Source: Hirudinaria manillensis
Lineage: Eukaryota; Annelida; Clitellata; Hirudinida; Hirudinidae
Assembly: GCA_034509925.1 (NCBI GenBank)
Contig: CM067528.1
Coordinates: 3,907,001-3,971,000, forward strand
Direction of reading: 5' to 3'
DNA: 64,000 bases
Shown: in pieces, positions 63,091 through 64,000 of the stretch
How positions within the stretch are numbered: the stretch's first letter is position 1
Layout of the letters: each line of letters opens with the position of its first letter
Translations under genes and position numbers: made by a program
Notes under the pieces: model-generated
Databases searched by the model: none
Seen by the model: the letters and a program-made list of their open reading frames with translations, nothing else
Told to the model about the DNA's origin: nothing

Positions 63091-63381
63091 TTAAAATAAA
63101 TAAATAAATAAACAGGAAAAAAACATTAAAAAAACCCTCGTTTTTTTCGATGCCTCGAAGCTCAGCCCCCATTGGCCGAGATTGATCACGTGACCTGGAG
63201 AGTCAAATAAACTCGTGGAAATAATTTTGCACCGTAACAACACAGAGCAGTGATCCTTCTGGAATTGCCGAAAAGCGGAGTCTTCCAGGAGACCAGACGA
63301 ACTCATTATTGGCGGGAATTGTCCTCCATACATCCTTTCTTCCTCCTCTTTTTGCTCCTGCCTTCTCTTCATTTCCGCCAT
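63091..63381 (-). CDS. Candidate 5' coding exon, gene unrecognised
   Basis: A minus-strand frame starting in a favourable context (AATATGGCGGAAATG). It begins MAEMKRRQEQKEEEERMYGG and continues with a plausible mixed composition to about residue 55. A possible donor, ACG/GTGCAA, falls near 63226; beyond it the frame looks like read-through intron. Matching downstream exons between 51.3 and 63 kb were not found, so this is at best the first exon of a gene with long introns. Confidence 0.35.
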   Translation of the reverse strand: MAEMKRRQEQKEEEERMYGGQFPPIMSSSGLLEDSAFRQFQKDHCSVLLRCKIISTSLFDSPGHVINLGQWGLSFEASKKTRVFLMFFSCLFIYLF

Positions 63382-63699
63382 ATTCTTTCTGCGTCCTGAT
63401 ATTTTTTTTTGGTTGATTTTTATAGATAAATAATTGTATTTAAAATATTTTTATGATTATTCATTCTTTCTCGGTCGTTCCTTCGTTCAGAATTTTCATA
63501 ATAATTATTTTTAAACTCTTCGGATGTCCAAAATATCTTTGAAAGTAAAAACCGAAGTTCCGCTTTCATGGTTTTCAGTGTTTGTTGTTGTTATTGAAAG
63601 AATAATGAAATTATCTTCATTCATTCGCAACTCATTCCAAAGATCCCAATTGATAGATTTCAATTTTTAAGAATTTTATTTTTCGAATTAAAAAAAAAC

Positions 63700-63760
63700 A
63701 AATTCATTTATTTATTTATTCGCTTATTTATTTATTCGCTTATTTATTTATTTATGTTTT
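63700..63760. repeat. (TTTA)n repeat with TTCGC interruptions
   Basis: TTATTTATTTATTCGC recurs at close spacing three times, a short interrupted tetranucleotide repeat. Confidence 0.9.
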
Positions 63761-64000
63761 TATTGCAACCTTTTCAATAAATAGCAAATCTTACACGCGA
63801 AGTACAAGAACAGTAGGCGGAGTTTAAAAATGGGCGGTGCTAATGTTTATTAAAATCTCACGGGGATTCCACATTTGCGATAGGATGAAAGGGGTTCTGC
63901 TTGTTTGCCCAGTTTATGGCAGGTGTCCGTCATGGAAGCGGCAGTTCTCGCCCGACGGTGTTGTCTTCCCTAAAGCCTGTATCCGGCATTCAGTCCCACC

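Overview
The window is nuclear DNA from an animal, probably an invertebrate. It is AT-rich and full of (ATT)n, (GAT)n and (CAA)n microsatellites. Protein genes are split by short spliceosomal introns, mostly about 60-400 bp with GT-AG ends. Nearly every recognisable product is an animal housekeeping or signalling protein: exportin-5, EEIG1/FAM102, FAM193, mitochondrial ribosomal protein L13, a DEG/ENaC channel, a claudin-like tetraspan, selenium-binding protein, kynureninase, a MYLIP-type FERM-RING ligase, an MNK-like kinase and TMEM115. I see no prokaryotic or viral gene block, rRNA, tRNA or CRISPR. The phylum cannot be fixed from the sequence alone. Exon coordinates come from my own reading of splice sites and phase continuity, with remembered family sequences as a guide; no alignment was run.

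Layout. 0.2-1.8 kb (+): last six exons of exportin-5, cut by the left edge. 2.1-4.3 kb (+): a P-loop NTPase of STAND/NACHT type. 5.2-8.5 kb (+): EEIG1/FAM102 homologue. 9.5-17.3 kb (-): complete FAM193 homologue in 21 exons. 17.3-28.2 kb: a repeat-rich gene-poor stretch with a 390-bp pentanucleotide array and one candidate small membrane protein. 28.2-29.4 kb (+): MRPL13, tail-to-tail with an intronless DEG/ENaC gene (29.5-31.1 kb, -). 31.5-32.4 kb (-): claudin-like tetraspan, head-to-head with an unrecognised 200-aa gene (32.7-33.6 kb, +). 33.9-37.6 kb (-): selenium-binding protein. 40.2-43.0 kb (+): complete kynureninase. 44.3-46.1 kb (-): MYLIP-like ligase. 48.2-49.1 kb (+): intronless MNK-like kinase with DFD in place of DFG. 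49.7-51.2 kb (+): TMEM115. 51.2-64 kb: a second gene-poor stretch with a minisatellite, a 26-bp palindrome and one candidate 5' exon at the right edge.

The genes do not form one pathway; this is an ordinary dense animal gene neighbourhood between two repeat-rich intervals. The observations most worth checking are the STAND-like NTPase, the retrogene-like DFD kinase, the unrecognised 200-aa gene, the DEG/ENaC channel lacking the usual N-terminal His of the His-Gly gating motif, and an in-frame 66-nt putative intron in the ligase gene. I found no convincing new multi-gene system.
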